Origin: Psychrobacillus antarcticus
GTDB lineage: Bacteria > Bacillota > Bacilli > Bacillales_A > Planococcaceae
DNA: 64,000 nt
Direction of reading: 5' to 3'
Assembly (NCBI RefSeq): GCF_029533155.1
Contig: NZ_JAIZDB010000001.1
Coordinates: forward strand, 124,001-188,000
This document shows positions 63,268-64,000 of this stretch, piece by piece (the first letter of the stretch is position 1; each line of letters begins with the position of its first letter). A program made the position numbers and the translations under genes. The notes under the pieces were generated by a model. The model had not been told where the DNA came from. It did no database searches and saw only the letters and a list, made by a program, of their open reading frames with translations.

Positions 63268-64000
63268 TTTGTAACCTCCTTCGCTAAAAGATCCTCGTTT
63301 TTGTACGCTACTTTTCCATTTGAAATAACATGCGTAATTGGACGTCTTCTAGCAACTGCTTGAGCGGAACATACTGCATCAATTAGAAGAACATTTGCAA
63401 GGTTCCCTTTTTGAGGCCATACTTGGTCCCCGGCGTCACTTAGAGGCATAATTCCACCAGATGCATACTTCCAGATACGATTTAAAGAATACTCATCTAT
63501 AAACTTGAATCTTTCTGCTAATATACTTAGTTTTTCAACTGTATTTCCTGTTCCAAAAGGAGACCAATGATCTGTTAAACTATCATGTCCTAAAGAAACT
63601 AGTACGCCATTTTCATGTAAATAAGGAATTGGAATTGTTGGACGATTAATTGGTACCGTAGAAGTAACATCAATCTTGGCTTCCGCAAGTACTGCTACAA
63701 GTTCTTCTAACTCTTTGCCATATAAATCACCTAATGCAATAGCATGACTAATCGTTACTTTTCCTACTTTATCTGCTTGTTTTGTAAGCTCTGCCAATTT
63801 GTAAAACTCAAAAGCACCTAAAGAGTTTGGATTATGAATATGAATGTCGATCCCTTTTCCTGATTCCACTGCAATATCCATTGTTGTGTTCAAGGAACGA
63901 TCAATATCTCGGTCTATTACAGACGGGTCAACTCCACCAACTAAAGTTGCTCCCATTCGCATTGCATCGCGAATTAATGGTTCTACCTTTGAACGTAATA
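63264..64000 (-). CDS. Amidohydrolase paralogue (5' end outside window)
   Basis: At least 245 codons, open to the window edge (upstream codons read LRSKVEPLIRDAMRMGATLV, matching the paralogue at LRESVPSLMREAMRSGATMV). Seen: GVDPSVIDRDI, DIHIHNPN, SHAIALGD, LGHDSLTDHWSPFGTGN. An internal ATG at 63962 is not the start. Coupled by ATGA to the downstream paralogue. The two may form a hetero-oligomer or act on successive substrates. Confidence 0.88.
   Translation of the reverse strand, partial: LRSKVEPLIRDAMRMGATLVGGVDPSVIDRDIDRSLNTTMDIAVESGKGIDIHIHNPNSLGAFEFYKLAELTKQADKVGKVTISHAIALGDLYGKELEELVAVLAEAKIDVTSTVPINRPTIPIPYLHENGVLVSLGHDSLTDHWSPFGTGNTVEKLSILAERFKFIDEYSLNRIWKYASGGIMPLSDAGDQVWPQKGNLANVLLIDAVCSAQAVARRRPITHVISNGKVAYKNEDLLAKEVTK

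Noticed and set aside
1-64000. CRISPR arrays, rRNA, tRNA, complete IS elements and prophage genes
   Set aside because: No spaced identical repeats, no tRNA or rRNA signatures, and no intact transposase, integrase or phage structural genes were recognised.

Overview
The window reads as a stretch of chromosome from a low-GC, endospore-type Firmicute of the order Bacillales, most likely in the Planococcaceae/Caryophanaceae (Psychrobacillus/Lysinibacillus-like). The basis is AT-rich DNA with strong GGAGG ribosome binding sites, the conserved origin-proximal order rpsF-ssb-rpsR / yybS-gdpP-rplI-dnaB / purA / M23 peptidase / walR-walK-yycH-yycI-yycJ / htrA / rlmH, a LysM-M14 endopeptidase like the one known from Lysinibacillus sphaericus, and a malate:quinone oxidoreductase. 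The genus is inference; the order-level call is firm.

Layout. 0-6.6 kb is methionine salvage: mtnK-mtnA and the start of a sugar-type ABC transporter on the minus strand, and mtnW-mtnX-mtnB-mtnD on the plus strand, each arm behind its own SAM-I riboswitch, with back-to-back promoters between them. 6.7-10.2 kb is a polar amino acid ABC transporter plus an acetyltransferase behind a lysine riboswitch. 10.3-13 kb holds an NCS1 permease relic, a YvrJ-type mini gene, and an HTH-TPR regulator followed 1 nt later by a 41-codon exported-peptide gene, which looks like a peptide quorum-sensing pair (RRNPP type). 13-16.7 kb is a dicarboxylate/glutamate symporter with a cre-like site and a GlnK/GlnL-type two-component system. 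16.8-35.6 kb is a mixed metabolic region: PgeF, intergenic repeats, LysM-M14 endopeptidase, ECF S-component, mqo, MarR, SDR, metNIQ, an ABC-2 exporter, EamA, LURP-type protein, LysR, and a CofE-like ligase. 36-43.2 kb, downstream of rlmH, is accessory: an MFS transporter, a Cache-domain two-component system, small HTH/membrane pairs, and a 912-bp module flanked by direct repeats of the rlmH 3' end that look like SCC-type attachment sites. 43.2-61.4 kb is the conserved origin-proximal core. 61.4-64 kb has an EamA pseudogene and tandem amidohydrolase genes.

How it fits together. Regulation is visible at many points: two SAM-I riboswitches, one lysine riboswitch, a PurR GAAC-N24-GTTC operator at purA, a WalR box at the M23 peptidase, a cre site at the symporter, and a perfect dyad at the HTH-TPR regulator. 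Three families of palindromic intergenic repeats occur, two of them in two recognisable copies each. A cluster of DnaA boxes lies between rlmH and htrA. No rRNA, tRNA, complete insertion sequence or CRISPR array was recognised.

Most likely undescribed items: the HTH-TPR regulator/peptide pair at 11.5-13.0 kb and the rlmH-linked att-flanked mini-cassette at 42.3-43.2 kb.
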